From contig CAMCXS010000048.1 of assembly GCA_945883495.1 (NCBI GenBank), positions 1 through 44,334 of the forward strand: a DNA stretch of 44,334 nucleotides, given 5' to 3'. The notes under the pieces are model-generated. The model searched no databases, was not told the DNA's origin, and saw only the letters and a list, made by a program, of their open reading frames with translations. The stretch is from Akkermansia muciniphila. Lineage in GTDB: Bacteria > Verrucomicrobiota > Verrucomicrobiia > Verrucomicrobiales > DEV007. The position numbers were made by a program, and so were the translations under genes. Positions 7,298-15,844 of the stretch are shown here, piece by piece (position 1 is the first letter of the stretch; each line of letters begins with the position of its first letter).

Positions 7298-10200
7298 GAC
7301 TTCCGAAGCGTGGAGCCACCTTCAACACTCAGGAGGGCGGCCATCGTACGCGCCAACTCTTTGACGTAGGGCTCCTGGAACATTCCGATGTGTGTTCCGG
7401 GCACGTCATAACCCACGATTCCACCACGTGCGTAGCCGCCCCACCCATAGTCAGGGTGGCAGTCAAACCACAGGTAATTTCCATCATCCCTAGCCCGAAT
7501 CAGAGTAATTTCCCCTGCATACTCGCTTGGCACGTAGCGATCCGCTGCTGCCAAGTTCGCCTTCCACACAGCCTCCCAGCTCGTGATCGCCTCCGAAGAC
7601 TGTTGCGGCAACGTCCCATTCGCGCGGTAGAACTCGACAACCGAATCACTCATGAAACAGCGAAGCAGTCTGACTCGCAATCGGTGCCAAGTCTCTTGAA
7701 TGCCATACTGAGGGATATACCGAAGCAAATTGAGACACCTTGTAGCCAGAGGCAACGGCTTGGTGAACTCGCAAAACCCGCCAGCATCAAAGAGCACCAG
7801 CCTGTCTATCTCTTCACCGGCAGCGTCTAGCTGTTGAGCCATCTCAAATGCGACAATCCCACCAAAACTCGCACCACCGATGCGGTAGGGACCCTTCGGC
7901 TGAACACGACGAATCGCTTCCACATAGCACCTCGCCATTTCCCCAACGCTCTGATGTGCCATACCAGGATAGTCATTCCCTATGGCCCGAAGCGCATAAA
8001 AGGGCTGATCCCCCCCCAAGTTCTCGGAGAGTGCTTTATAGAAGAGAACCTCGCCGTGCCCCCCATGAATCGCAAAGAATGGAAGCTTTGCCCCCAACAC
8101 TTGAAAAGGAACCAAAGGCGACCAGGATGTCCCCATTCCCACTTTCATCAACCGGGCACTCATCTCTGCCACGCTCGGCGACTGAAACAGCGCTGACAAA
8201 GGAAGATCCACTCCGAACTCTCTCCGGATTCGGGTCATAATCTGCACCGCCTGAAGCGAATGCCCTCCAAGGTCGAAGAAGCGGTCGTCGATCCCAATCT
8301 TCGGCGCATTCAAGACAGTAGACCAGATCGAGATCAGCTTCTCCTCCACCGGGGTCTTAGGTGCGGTCTCCGCCGCCGAACTAAGCGACTCAGAGTCTTC
8401 AAAGTCGATCGCACTGGGTAGAGCGCGCACATCAACTTTCCCATTTGGCGTGAGAGGCAATGAAGGCAGCGTAATCACTCCGGCAGGAACCATGTAGGCC
8501 GGTAGACTCTCCTTCAGAAATTCCTTCACCCCCTGCACCGATACGGACTGACCCGATTGAGGTACAAGGTAGGCGTTCAACCGCTGGCTACCGGTGCCGT
8601 CTGGCAACGCTACTACAATTGTCTCCCGGACGCCCGGAAATCGTAGGAGCGCGGACTCGATCTCTCCCAACTCGATACGGAATCCGCGAATCTTCACCTG
8701 GTTGTCCATTCGCCCCAAGAACTCCAGATTTCCATCATGAAGGAAACGCACCTTGTCACCGCTCTTATACAAACGACCTCTCGATCCTGGCTGTAGCGGG
8801 TTAACCGTAAACGCTCGGGCCGTCAGTTCGGGACGATTCAAATACCCTCGCGCAACGCTTCTCCCGCCTATGTAAAGCTCTCCGGGAACACCCATGGGAA
8901 CCGGTTGCATGGCCGAGTCCAACACATAAACCTCCGCGTTTGCAAGCGGCCTGCCAATCGGAACGTCAGCCCGCGCCAGGGAATCTCCTCCGATCCAATG
9001 GCCCGTCGCCACCACAGTTGTCTCCGTCGGTCCATACGAATTAAACAGCCTTGGATAGTCTCCCACAAGCCGACACCATGTTTTCACCATTCCCGGCAGC
9101 ACTCGCTCGCCTCCGATGATGACGAGTCGGACGCTAGCTGGTAACCTGCACGCACTGTGCGCCATTTCAGACATCAACTGATGCCAGTAAGCCGTAGGCA
9201 AGTCCAAAATCGTCACCCTCCAACCCTCGCAACACTGAAAAAATCGAGCTGGCGTGCTCAGCATCTCCTCGTTTCTGAGCTGCAATCTCCCACCTGCCGA
9301 CAGGCACGTAAAGATCTCCTCCACCGCAAGATCGAAGCTAATCGATCCAAACTGCAAAACACAATCCGAAGAAGTAACCGCGTAGTTTGCGATTGCAGCC
9401 TGCACAAAATGCGAAGCCGCTCTATGCTCAATCATTACGCCCTTCGGCTTTCCGGTTGAACCAGATGTGTAAATCACATACGCGAGGTTTGAGAGAGAGA
9501 TCTCTACTTCTGGATTGTTCTGGCTGTGCCGTGCAAGATATGATCGATCTCTGTCCATGCACACGATGGATGGCGCCTCAATCAGCAGGCGCTTAACTAG
9601 CTCTTCACGACTCACCAGAACATGAACGCCTGCATCCTTCAGTTTGAACTTGAGGCGATCTACTGGGTACCCGGGATCCAACGGCAGATAAGCGCCGCCT
9701 GATTTCAGAACCGCCAATAGTGCCACAATCATGTCCAACGATCGCTCCAGGCAGATCCCTACTGGCGCATCAGGCTTCACTCCCCGCGCGATGAGTTCGT
9801 AGGCGAGCTGATTCGCAGTAGCATTCAACTCTTCATATGTGAGACTCCGACCTTCATGACAGACCGCCAGGCGCTCGGGGAATCGCTTCGCCTGATCTTC
9901 AAAATGTCGATGCAGGCATTGTACAGACTCGTCCCCCAGGTAACCCATCCCGCCCCCTTGCCAGGCCCATTTGAGCTCCGAGTCGACAATCTTCGCCGTT
10001 GCCTCTGACTGTCGAATCTGCACAACCATTTGCTCAAGTGCAGAAGCAATCTGACCGTTCGACAAGCCAGTCCCCTCCAGAGCGACCTCACCGGTAAACT
10101 GACCTGCATTACCCTTGATGGATATGCTGAGACTGACGTCGGAGTTCTCAGCAAGCTTGGAGCCTGATTGACTCCAGACCTCCAGGAGTTGAGTCCGCTC

Positions 10201-11535
10201 GCCAGGTATCATCGGCTGTAGATTACCAATCCGCTGTTGAGGCTCCGATATGATCTGCTCCAAAAGAAACGCATAGTTCCGCAGAAACCGCTCGATCGTA
10301 TCAGAACGAAACAAATCTGTGGCATACTCCATGCGCAACACTAAATGCTCTGGTCCATCCAGAACCTCTAAGGTGAGGTCGAAGTTCGCGGCGAAGCTCT
10401 CTAGCGCAAGAGGCTCAAGCTTGAGCCCGGCTTGCTCAGCACAGATAGCCTGCTGCTCATTCATTTGAAACATCGTTTGGAACAAAGGATTGTAACTCAC
10501 GTCTCGTTCCGGCCCAATTGCCTCCACCAATGAACAGAACGGCAGGTCGCCATGATCATACGCTGCGATTGACGTTGCTCGAACGTTCCTCATCACCTCG
10601 ATAAAGCTGAGCTCGAGGCTCAATCGACTACGTAGCACCAGCGTATTGACCAGGAACCCGATGATTCCCTCATGCCCAGAGCGAACTCGGCAGGCAAAAG
10701 GAGTACCCACAACAAGATCCTCCTGGTGAGTATACCGAAACAATAACACCTTGTAGGCAGCAAGCAGCGTAATGAAAAGGGTAGTATGTTGCTGTTTTGC
10801 AAGCTCCCGCAAATGACTCGCAAGCCCGGAACAAAGCGCCAACGATGACTTGGCTCCTCGATGACTTGGCCTAGCCGGCCGAGAGAAGTCGATCGGCAAT
10901 TCCAACCTCGCCGGTGCTCCACTGAGCTGCCTCCGCCAATAATTTGTCAAATGTTCGAGACGATCGCCCTGCAAATGATCCCGCTCCCATTTCACGTAGT
11001 CCGAGAGCTGTGCTCCACGCCCCCTCCCCGCTCCGGCATCGCGATCCAGTGCGCTCTGGTAAATTTCAACGAGTTCATTCCAGAAGATGCTGGATGACCA
11101 GCCATCGAAGATGATATGATGAATCGTCAGGATCACCCAGCACTCTTCCTCCTCAATGCGAATCAGGCTCATGCGCCAGAGCGGCGCCCGGTTTAACTGG
11201 ATTGGCTTTTTGACCTCATCCGCTGAAATCCGCTTTGCTTCCGCCTCCCGCTCTTGTCTTGGCCGACCACTCACATCAAAGAGCGAAATCACCACGTCGG
11301 TGTGCTCCGCGATGACCTGCACTGGTTGGCCATCGACCTCAATGAAGCTACTCCGCAAGCTTTCGTGCCGATCGGTGAGTGAGCGAAGGGAAAACTTCAA
11401 CAAGTCGATATCGACCAGTCCACGAATCCGGAATCCGTCCAGAAGATTATAACCGGACTCGCCCGGTGCTAGCTGATCCAGGAACCACAACTGGCGTTGC
11501 GCGAAGGACAGCGGAATTTCTCGATAATGCAACAT
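7294..11535 (-). CDS. Single-module NRPS, C-A-T-TE
   Basis: A 1413-residue synthetase with an EntF-like order. Condensation domain ~1-445, with active motif HHIIFDG at 139-145 (LCL-like). A linker of about 100 residues follows. Adenylation domain ~545-1045, with YTSGSTGKPKG at 689-699, NSYGPTE, RLYKSGD and NGKVDVRALP. Thiolation domain ~1060-1130, with phosphopantetheine Ser1093 (LGGHSL). Thioesterase ~1145-1410, with Ser1223 (GGASFGG), Asp1250 and a His in GTHIGMF. Reading the ten specificity positions against GrsA gives D735 L736 E739 D778 I806 G808 S833 V841 V842 K1033. Two acidic pocket residues suggest a basic substrate such as lysine or ornithine (inference). The condensation domain needs an acyl or aminoacyl donor made elsewhere; no such gene, MbtH or phosphopantetheinyl transferase is in the window. 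The start is the ATG directly before the C1 motif (SFAQRQLWFLDQL). Confidence 0.93.
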   Translation of the reverse strand: MLHYREIPLSFAQRQLWFLDQLAPGESGYNLLDGFRIRGLVDIDLLKFSLRSLTDRHESLRSSFIEVDGQPVQVIAEHTDVVISLFDVSGRPRQEREAEAKRISADEVKKPIQLNRAPLWRMSLIRIEEEECWVILTIHHIIFDGWSSSIFWNELVEIYQSALDRDAGAGRGRGAQLSDYVKWERDHLQGDRLEHLTNYWRRQLSGAPARLELPIDFSRPARPSHRGAKSSLALCSGLASHLRELAKQQHTTLFITLLAAYKVLLFRYTHQEDLVVGTPFACRVRSGHEGIIGFLVNTLVLRSRLSLELSFIEVMRNVRATSIAAYDHGDLPFCSLVEAIGPERDVSYNPLFQTMFQMNEQQAICAEQAGLKLEPLALESFAANFDLTLEVLDGPEHLVLRMEYATDLFRSDTIERFLRNYAFLLEQIISEPQQRIGNLQPMIPGERTQLLEVWSQSGSKLAENSDVSLSISIKGNAGQFTGEVALEGTGLSNGQIASALEQMVVQIRQSEATAKIVDSELKWAWQGGGMGYLGDESVQCLHRHFEDQAKRFPERLAVCHEGRSLTYEELNATANQLAYELIARGVKPDAPVGICLERSLDMIVALLAVLKSGGAYLPLDPGYPVDRLKFKLKDAGVHVLVSREELVKRLLIEAPSIVCMDRDRSYLARHSQNNPEVEISLSNLAYVIYTSGSTGKPKGVMIEHRAASHFVQAAIANYAVTSSDCVLQFGSISFDLAVEEIFTCLSAGGRLQLRNEEMLSTPARFFQCCEGWRVTILDLPTAYWHQLMSEMAHSACRLPASVRLVIIGGERVLPGMVKTWCRLVGDYPRLFNSYGPTETTVVATGHWIGGDSLARADVPIGRPLANAEVYVLDSAMQPVPMGVPGELYIGGRSVARGYLNRPELTARAFTVNPLQPGSRGRLYKSGDKVRFLHDGNLEFLGRMDNQVKIRGFRIELGEIESALLRFPGVRETIVVALPDGTGSQRLNAYLVPQSGQSVSVQGVKEFLKESLPAYMVPAGVITLPSLPLTPNGKVDVRALPSAIDFEDSESLSSAAETAPKTPVEEKLISIWSTVLNAPKIGIDDRFFDLGGHSLQAVQIMTRIRREFGVDLPLSALFQSPSVAEMSARLMKVGMGTSWSPLVPFQVLGAKLPFFAIHGGHGEVLFYKALSENLGGDQPFYALRAIGNDYPGMAHQSVGEMARCYVEAIRRVQPKGPYRIGGASFGGIVAFEMAQQLDAAGEEIDRLVLFDAGGFCEFTKPLPLATRCLNLLRYIPQYGIQETWHRLRVRLLRCFMSDSVVEFYRANGTLPQQSSEAITSWEAVWKANLAAADRYVPSEYAGEITLIRARDDGNYLWFDCHPDYGWGGYARGGIVGYDVPGTHIGMFQEPYVKELARTMAALLSVEGGSTLRKS

Positions 11536-11751
11536 GGTTAAATTCTAAAATTTCATTTGCCACCGCGTTCTCCGCAGCAGGAGCCTTGAACTACAAGCGG
11601 ATACAGATAATCTCTGAAAGATTAGGTTCAAGATACAGATTGCAAAAATTACTGTAGTTATTGCTTCTTTACAACTACGCAGCCATTCTTGGTGATTCCG
11701 GATGAGGATTCACTTGAATCTCCGATTCCCCGCCCCGATGGTCGCGGTCCG
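11536..11751. promoter_or_regulatory. Divergent AT-rich promoter region between NRPS and carA
   Basis: A 216-bp spacer, much more AT-rich than its flanks, separates the divergent NRPS and carA starts. It contains a perfect 6-bp inverted repeat TAATCT-CTGAA-AGATTA at 11608-11624 and two direct copies of GATACAGAT at 11600-11608 and 11632-11640, whose starts are 32 bp apart (about three helical turns). On the minus strand TTGAAC, a 16-bp spacer and TATCTG make a plausible sigma-70-like promoter for the NRPS overlapping these repeats. A regulator binding here is an inference from the repeat geometry. Confidence 0.5.
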
Positions 11752-12933
11752 ATGAGTCGCGCCTTTCTTGCGTTGGAAGACGGCAGAGTGTTTGAGGGGA
11801 CTGGTTTTGGAGCTGCGGCTGCCGCTACCGGAGAGGTCTGCTTTAACACCTCCATGACTGGGTACCAGGAAATACTCACCGATCCCTCGTATCGCGGCCA
11901 AATTATCGCAATGACCTATCCCCTCATCGGGAACTACGGAGTCAATCCCGCCGACGGAGAGAGCGATCGTCCGCATGTGCGCGCCTTTGTCATTGAGGAA
12001 CTTTGTTCCGTGCCGAGCAACTGGCGCTCTTTGGAGCCGCTTAACGATTACCTGACTCGTTGGGAAATTCCCGGGATCCAAGGCGTCGATACCCGGGCCC
12101 TGACCCGCCACCTCCGCACCGCAGGAGCCATGCGGGCCGCACTGACTACCGACCCCGCCCTCAGCGCAAACGATGCGGTCTCTCTAGCCCGCCAGTCCAC
12201 TGCTATGTCGGGAAGCGATTTTGTCCACGAGGTGACGACGCGCCAAGCATATCGATGGGACGAGCACGATCGTGAAAGCGGTGAGTGGACCTTGGACAAT
12301 CCATGCGAGCCCGCGGATCGGCGCATCGCCATAGACCGAGGGGAATACCTTCGGCCGCTCCCGCCCGTGAGCCGTCACATCGTGGCCTACGACTTTGGCG
12401 TGAAACGCAACATCCTGCGCTCCCTGCGCCAATGCGGCTTCGCCGTAGACGTCGTCCCCGCATCGACCCCGGCGGAGGAGGTGCTTGCCCGGAACCCGGA
12501 TGGAGTGTTTCTCTCGAACGGCCCTGGCGATCCAGCGGCGCTTACCGACATCCACGCCGAGGTGCGCAAACTTGTCGGTAAAAAGCCGCTCTTCGGGATC
12601 TGCTTGGGGCACCAAATCCTCGCTCACGCCTTCGGAGGAAATACCTTCAAGCTAAAATTCGGTCATCGCGGCGGCAACCAGCCCGTCAAAGACCTGCGGT
12701 CCGGAAAAGTGGCGATCACCTCCCAAAATCACGGTTTTGCCGTGGATCCTGCTTCGTTGAAAAATACGATCGAGGTGACGCACGTCAACCTCAACGACGG
12801 CACGGTCGAAGGCATGCGCCACCGCGACTACCCCATATTCAGCGTCCAATACCATCCGGAAGCCGCTCCCGGTCCGAACGACGCTAAGTATTTCTTCAAC
12901 GAGTTCGCAAACTTGATCGATTCGACCCGCTAG
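11752..12933 (+). CDS. carA: Carbamoyl-phosphate synthase small (glutaminase) subunit
   Basis: Hydrolyses glutamine and passes ammonia to the large subunit CarB for carbamoyl phosphate, feeding arginine and pyrimidine synthesis. The 393-residue protein has the N-terminal CPSase domain ([33 protein letters not shown]) and a C-terminal class I glutamine amidotransferase with nucleophile Cys284 in FGICLGHQ and His368/Glu370 in [10 protein letters not shown]. An in-frame ATG 63 bp upstream would add 21 residues with no family similarity, so the ATG at 11752, giving [11 protein letters not shown], was chosen. carB is not in the window: the following gene is an FHA protein, so carA and carB are separated here. 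Confidence 0.95.
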   Translation: MSRAFLALEDGRVFEGTGFGAAAAATGEVCFNTSMTGYQEILTDPSYRGQIIAMTYPLIGNYGVNPADGESDRPHVRAFVIEELCSVPSNWRSLEPLNDYLTRWEIPGIQGVDTRALTRHLRTAGAMRAALTTDPALSANDAVSLARQSTAMSGSDFVHEVTTRQAYRWDEHDRESGEWTLDNPCEPADRRIAIDRGEYLRPLPPVSRHIVAYDFGVKRNILRSLRQCGFAVDVVPASTPAEEVLARNPDGVFLSNGPGDPAALTDIHAEVRKLVGKKPLFGICLGHQILAHAFGGNTFKLKFGHRGGNQPVKDLRSGKVAITSQNHGFAVDPASLKNTIEVTHVNLNDGTVEGMRHRDYPIFSVQYHPEAAPGPNDAKYFFNEFANLIDSTR

Positions 12934-12985
12934 GCGCGATTCCAAGCTTGCTCTCAAGCGCGGCAATCACTAGATTGTGGGTTCT

Positions 12986-13492
12986 ATGCCCAAGCTGATT
13001 GTCCAAATTCCGGACGGAGAAGAAGTCGCCTACGAGTTTGATGAACCGCTGATCACCATTGGCCGGAGCGCGGGCAACAGCATTGTGATCCCACACGATT
13101 CGCTGTCTGGCACCCACACCCAGCTGATGTTGAATCCGGACGGAACCTACACCCTGACGGATCTCGGGTCCACCAATGGGACGTTTGTGAATGGCGAGCA
13201 AGTGTATGAGGCCGTATTGCCTCCCTATGCTCAAATCGTGTTCGGACAGGTCGGAGCTAGTTTCTACCCGATCGAACCGTCCGCTCCATCGGGAATCACG
13301 CGCCGTGGCTTTCAGTTACCGGAGCTTCCAGGCAAGGCGCGCCCGGCAAATTTTGTCTCGGTCTCGCCGTTCCCAAAGAACACCAAGAAAAAGGATCTGA
13401 TGGCCCCCATGGCTGCTTTTCTGGCGATTCTTTCGATTCTGGTTTCTCTCGGGCTCCTCGGTGCGGTCTTCTCAACGCTCCAAGCATCGTAA
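12986..13492 (+). CDS. FHA-domain protein with C-terminal membrane anchor
   Basis: A 168-residue protein. The N-terminal forkhead-associated domain (~1-95) shows all canonical phosphothreonine-binding positions: IGRSAGNSIVI, DSLSGTHTQL and DLGSTNGTFVNG. After a proline-rich linker a single hydrophobic segment near the C-terminus (APMAAFLAILSILVSLGLLG) should anchor it in the inner membrane with the FHA domain in the cytoplasm. FHA domains read Ser/Thr-kinase output, and a Ser/Thr kinase is encoded at 19566-21878, though no direct link is shown. A GTG nine bases upstream is an alternative start; the ATG was preferred because PKLIVQIPDGEE fits the first FHA strand. It lies 52 bp behind carA and is followed by a terminator. 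Confidence 0.85.
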   Translation: MPKLIVQIPDGEEVAYEFDEPLITIGRSAGNSIVIPHDSLSGTHTQLMLNPDGTYTLTDLGSTNGTFVNGEQVYEAVLPPYAQIVFGQVGASFYPIEPSAPSGITRRGFQLPELPGKARPANFVSVSPFPKNTKKKDLMAPMAAFLAILSILVSLGLLGAVFSTLQAS

Positions 13493-13555
13493 CGATCCGC
13501 AAGCCTTTTCCAGTTTGAAGTTGATTCCTCCATTGGGAGGAGCCACGTTCTCCAC

Positions 13556-13587
13556 CGCCCGCAGGGTTTCCCTCGGGCGTTTCTCTT
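13556..13587 (+). terminator. Rho-independent terminator behind the FHA gene
   Basis: CGCCCG-C-AGGG-TTT-CCCT-CGGGCG forms a 10-bp GC-rich stem with one bulged C and a 3-nt loop at 13556-13579, followed directly by TTTCTCTT. This is a good intrinsic terminator for the carA-FHA transcript and implies that purA has its own promoter within 13588-13649. Confidence 0.75.
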
Positions 13588-13649
13588 GCCATCCTCGTTT
13601 TCCTGACACCACACGAATCACTCCCTCCGGCTGGTTGGCCGATTATATC

Positions 13650-14987
13650 ATGTCGAACACCATTATTGTTGGCGCCCAGTGGGGCGATGAAGGCAAAGGT
13701 AAGGTCGTCGATTTCCTGACCAACTCCGCCGATGTGGTGATTCGGGCCCAAGGCGGCAACAACGCCGGCCACACCGTCATCTGCGATGGCAAGAAGTACA
13801 TTCTTCATCTCCTTCCCTCAGGAATTCTTTGGCCCGGCAAGACCTGTGTCATCGGCAACGGCGTTGCGCTCGATCCGATCGGATTGGTCAGCGAAATTGA
13901 GACTCTGGAGCGTCAAGGAATCACTGTCCGTTCCGAGCAGCTTCTCATCAGCGATCGCGCGCATTTGACACTTCCTTACCATCGCGAACTCGACGGACTC
14001 CGGGAGCATTCGCGCGGCGACCAGAAGATCGGGACGACCCGGCGCGGGATCGGCCCAACCTACGCCGACAAAGCACACCGCACCGGTTTCCGGATGGCGG
14101 ACACCCTGGACACCGCTTGGTTCGTCCCTGCCCTGCACCAGAGAATCGCTGAATCCAACGAAATACTTGCCGCCGCCGGGATGCCTTTAGTGGACCCGGC
14201 CGTGGTGGAAACCGTGTTAGCCGCACTAACCAGACTCCGGCCGCACGTAACCAATACTATGGCCTTCCTGCACGAAGCGATTGCTGAAGGAAGCACTCTC
14301 CTCTTCGAAGGCGCTCAGGGAACATTCCTGGACATCGACCACGGAACCTACCCGTTCGTTACCTCGTCAAACACGACGGCAGGCGGAGCTTGCACCGGCA
14401 GCGGAGTCCCCCCAAATCGCATTGATCGCGTCATCGCCGTGGCCAAAGCCTATACCACCCGCGTCGGCACCGGCCCGTTCCCGACCGAGAACGAGGATTT
14501 GGGAGACCATTTCCACGCCATGGGTCGTGAGTTCGGGGCCACCACAGGCCGGGAACGCCGCTGTGGCTGGCTCGACTTGGTGTTGCTCCGCCACGCAGCG
14601 ATGATCAATGGGGTCGATGCCTTGGCTGTAACCAATCTCGACGGACTGGATCAAATTGATCCCGTGCGCATCTGCGCCCATTACGAATTGGACGGGAAGC
14701 GGGTGGAGCTGCCGCCCGCCACCATCGCGGAGCTGGAGCGCGCCGTCCCGGTTTACGAGACCCTGCCCGGCTGGAACACGGACATCAGCTCTTGCCGGAG
14801 CTGGGAAGAACTTCCGGAGGCCGCCCGGCGCTACATCACCCGCATTGAAGCGCTCCTCCGCGTCCCCGTCAGTTTGGTCAGTGTAGGGGCGGATCGGAAT
14901 CAGACGATTCTCCGAGACCCGCGTTGGAACACCCTGGAGGTCCCGTCTATTCGCGTTCGTCCAGAAGAACGCCCCGCGCTGGCTTAA
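13650..14987 (+). CDS. purA: Adenylosuccinate synthase
   Basis: Joins IMP and aspartate using GTP in the first committed step of AMP synthesis; cytoplasmic. The 445-residue protein has the GTP-binding WGDEGKGK loop with catalytic Asp13, RAQGGNNAGHT with catalytic His41, the GTRRGIGP segment and FEGAQGTFLDIDHGTYPFVTSS. The start MSNTIIVGAQWGDEG matches family N-termini exactly. The open frame extends upstream through the terminator at 13556-13587, but that part has no family similarity and was excluded. No Shine-Dalgarno is visible. uppS follows on the same strand. Confidence 0.96.
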   Translation: MSNTIIVGAQWGDEGKGKVVDFLTNSADVVIRAQGGNNAGHTVICDGKKYILHLLPSGILWPGKTCVIGNGVALDPIGLVSEIETLERQGITVRSEQLLISDRAHLTLPYHRELDGLREHSRGDQKIGTTRRGIGPTYADKAHRTGFRMADTLDTAWFVPALHQRIAESNEILAAAGMPLVDPAVVETVLAALTRLRPHVTNTMAFLHEAIAEGSTLLFEGAQGTFLDIDHGTYPFVTSSNTTAGGACTGSGVPPNRIDRVIAVAKAYTTRVGTGPFPTENEDLGDHFHAMGREFGATTGRERRCGWLDLVLLRHAAMINGVDALAVTNLDGLDQIDPVRICAHYELDGKRVELPPATIAELERAVPVYETLPGWNTDISSCRSWEELPEAARRYITRIEALLRVPVSLVSVGADRNQTILRDPRWNTLEVPSIRVRPEERPALA

Positions 14988-15042
14988 CGGCCTTGACGGG
15001 GTGTCTTCCAGGTTCCATGGGGACGTCCCGTCACCTTTTCCA

Positions 15043-15756
15043 ATGGCAAGCACCCCTTCCAATCTTCCCTGTCACGTAGCCGTCATCATGGACGGAAATG
15101 GCCGGTGGGCCAAAGAACGAGGTCTCCCCCGGACCGAAGGTCACCGGGCCGGGGCCGAAAAGATTCGGGCAATCGTCGAGGAATGTAACCGACTCGGGAT
15201 CCGCTATTTGACCCTCTATGCGTTCAGCGCCGAAAACTGGCGTCGCCCGCAAAATGAAATTCGCGCTCTCATGGCCCTTCTGGAGTTTTTTCTGAAACGA
15301 GAAACTTCTGATCTGGCACGCAACGGCGTTCGCTTGCAAGCCATTGGCCGATTGCACAACCTTCCTGAGAGCTGCCAACGTCAGTTGCACGCCTCCATGG
15401 AAGCGACGGCTGGAGGAACAGGTCTCACCTTGGTCCTTGCGCTCAGCTATGGCGGCCGCGAAGAAATCGTCGATGGCATCAAAAGCCTCTTCCGTCACAT
15501 CCAGGAGGGACACGCGGACATCGCCATGCTCGATCCCGAGTTCTTCTCGAAACACCTCTACACTCGCTATTATCCAGACCCTGACCTCCTGATCCGCACG
15601 TCCGGTGAGATGCGGCTCTCCAACTTCCTCCTCTGGCAGCTCAGCTATGCGGAGATCGTCATCACTCGCAAGTTTTGGCCGGACTTTGGACAAGAAGACC
15701 TGCACGCCGCGCTGGAGGAATTTGCCTCTCGCCAACGGCGCTTCGGTGGAGTTTGA
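15043..15756 (+). CDS. uppS: Undecaprenyl diphosphate synthase (cis-prenyltransferase)
   Basis: Adds isopentenyl units in cis to farnesyl diphosphate to make the C55 lipid carrier for peptidoglycan and other cell-wall polymers. The 237-residue protein carries the family landmarks: HVAVIMDGNGRWAKERG with catalytic Asp17, GHRAGAEKIR, TLYAFSAENWRRP, ALSYGGREEI, and the C-terminal diphosphate-binding DLLIRTSGEMRLSNFLLWQ ending SYAEI. A GTG at 15001 would add 14 residues (MSSRFHGDVPSPFP) without family similarity, so the ATG was chosen, though neither has a clear ribosome-binding site. It lies 55 bp behind purA. A weak CACCGC/GCGGTG pairing before TTTTT at 15836 might terminate transcription. Confidence 0.95.
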   Translation: MASTPSNLPCHVAVIMDGNGRWAKERGLPRTEGHRAGAEKIRAIVEECNRLGIRYLTLYAFSAENWRRPQNEIRALMALLEFFLKRETSDLARNGVRLQAIGRLHNLPESCQRQLHASMEATAGGTGLTLVLALSYGGREEIVDGIKSLFRHIQEGHADIAMLDPEFFSKHLYTRYYPDPDLLIRTSGEMRLSNFLLWQLSYAEIVITRKFWPDFGQEDLHAALEEFASRQRRFGGV

Positions 15757-15844
15757 GCCATCCCTGCGTATTTTCCCCACTCCACCGCTCGATTTTCCTC
15801 CAATCACGACGATGCTGGCGGGCGTGCGGTGTTTTTGACCTGGA

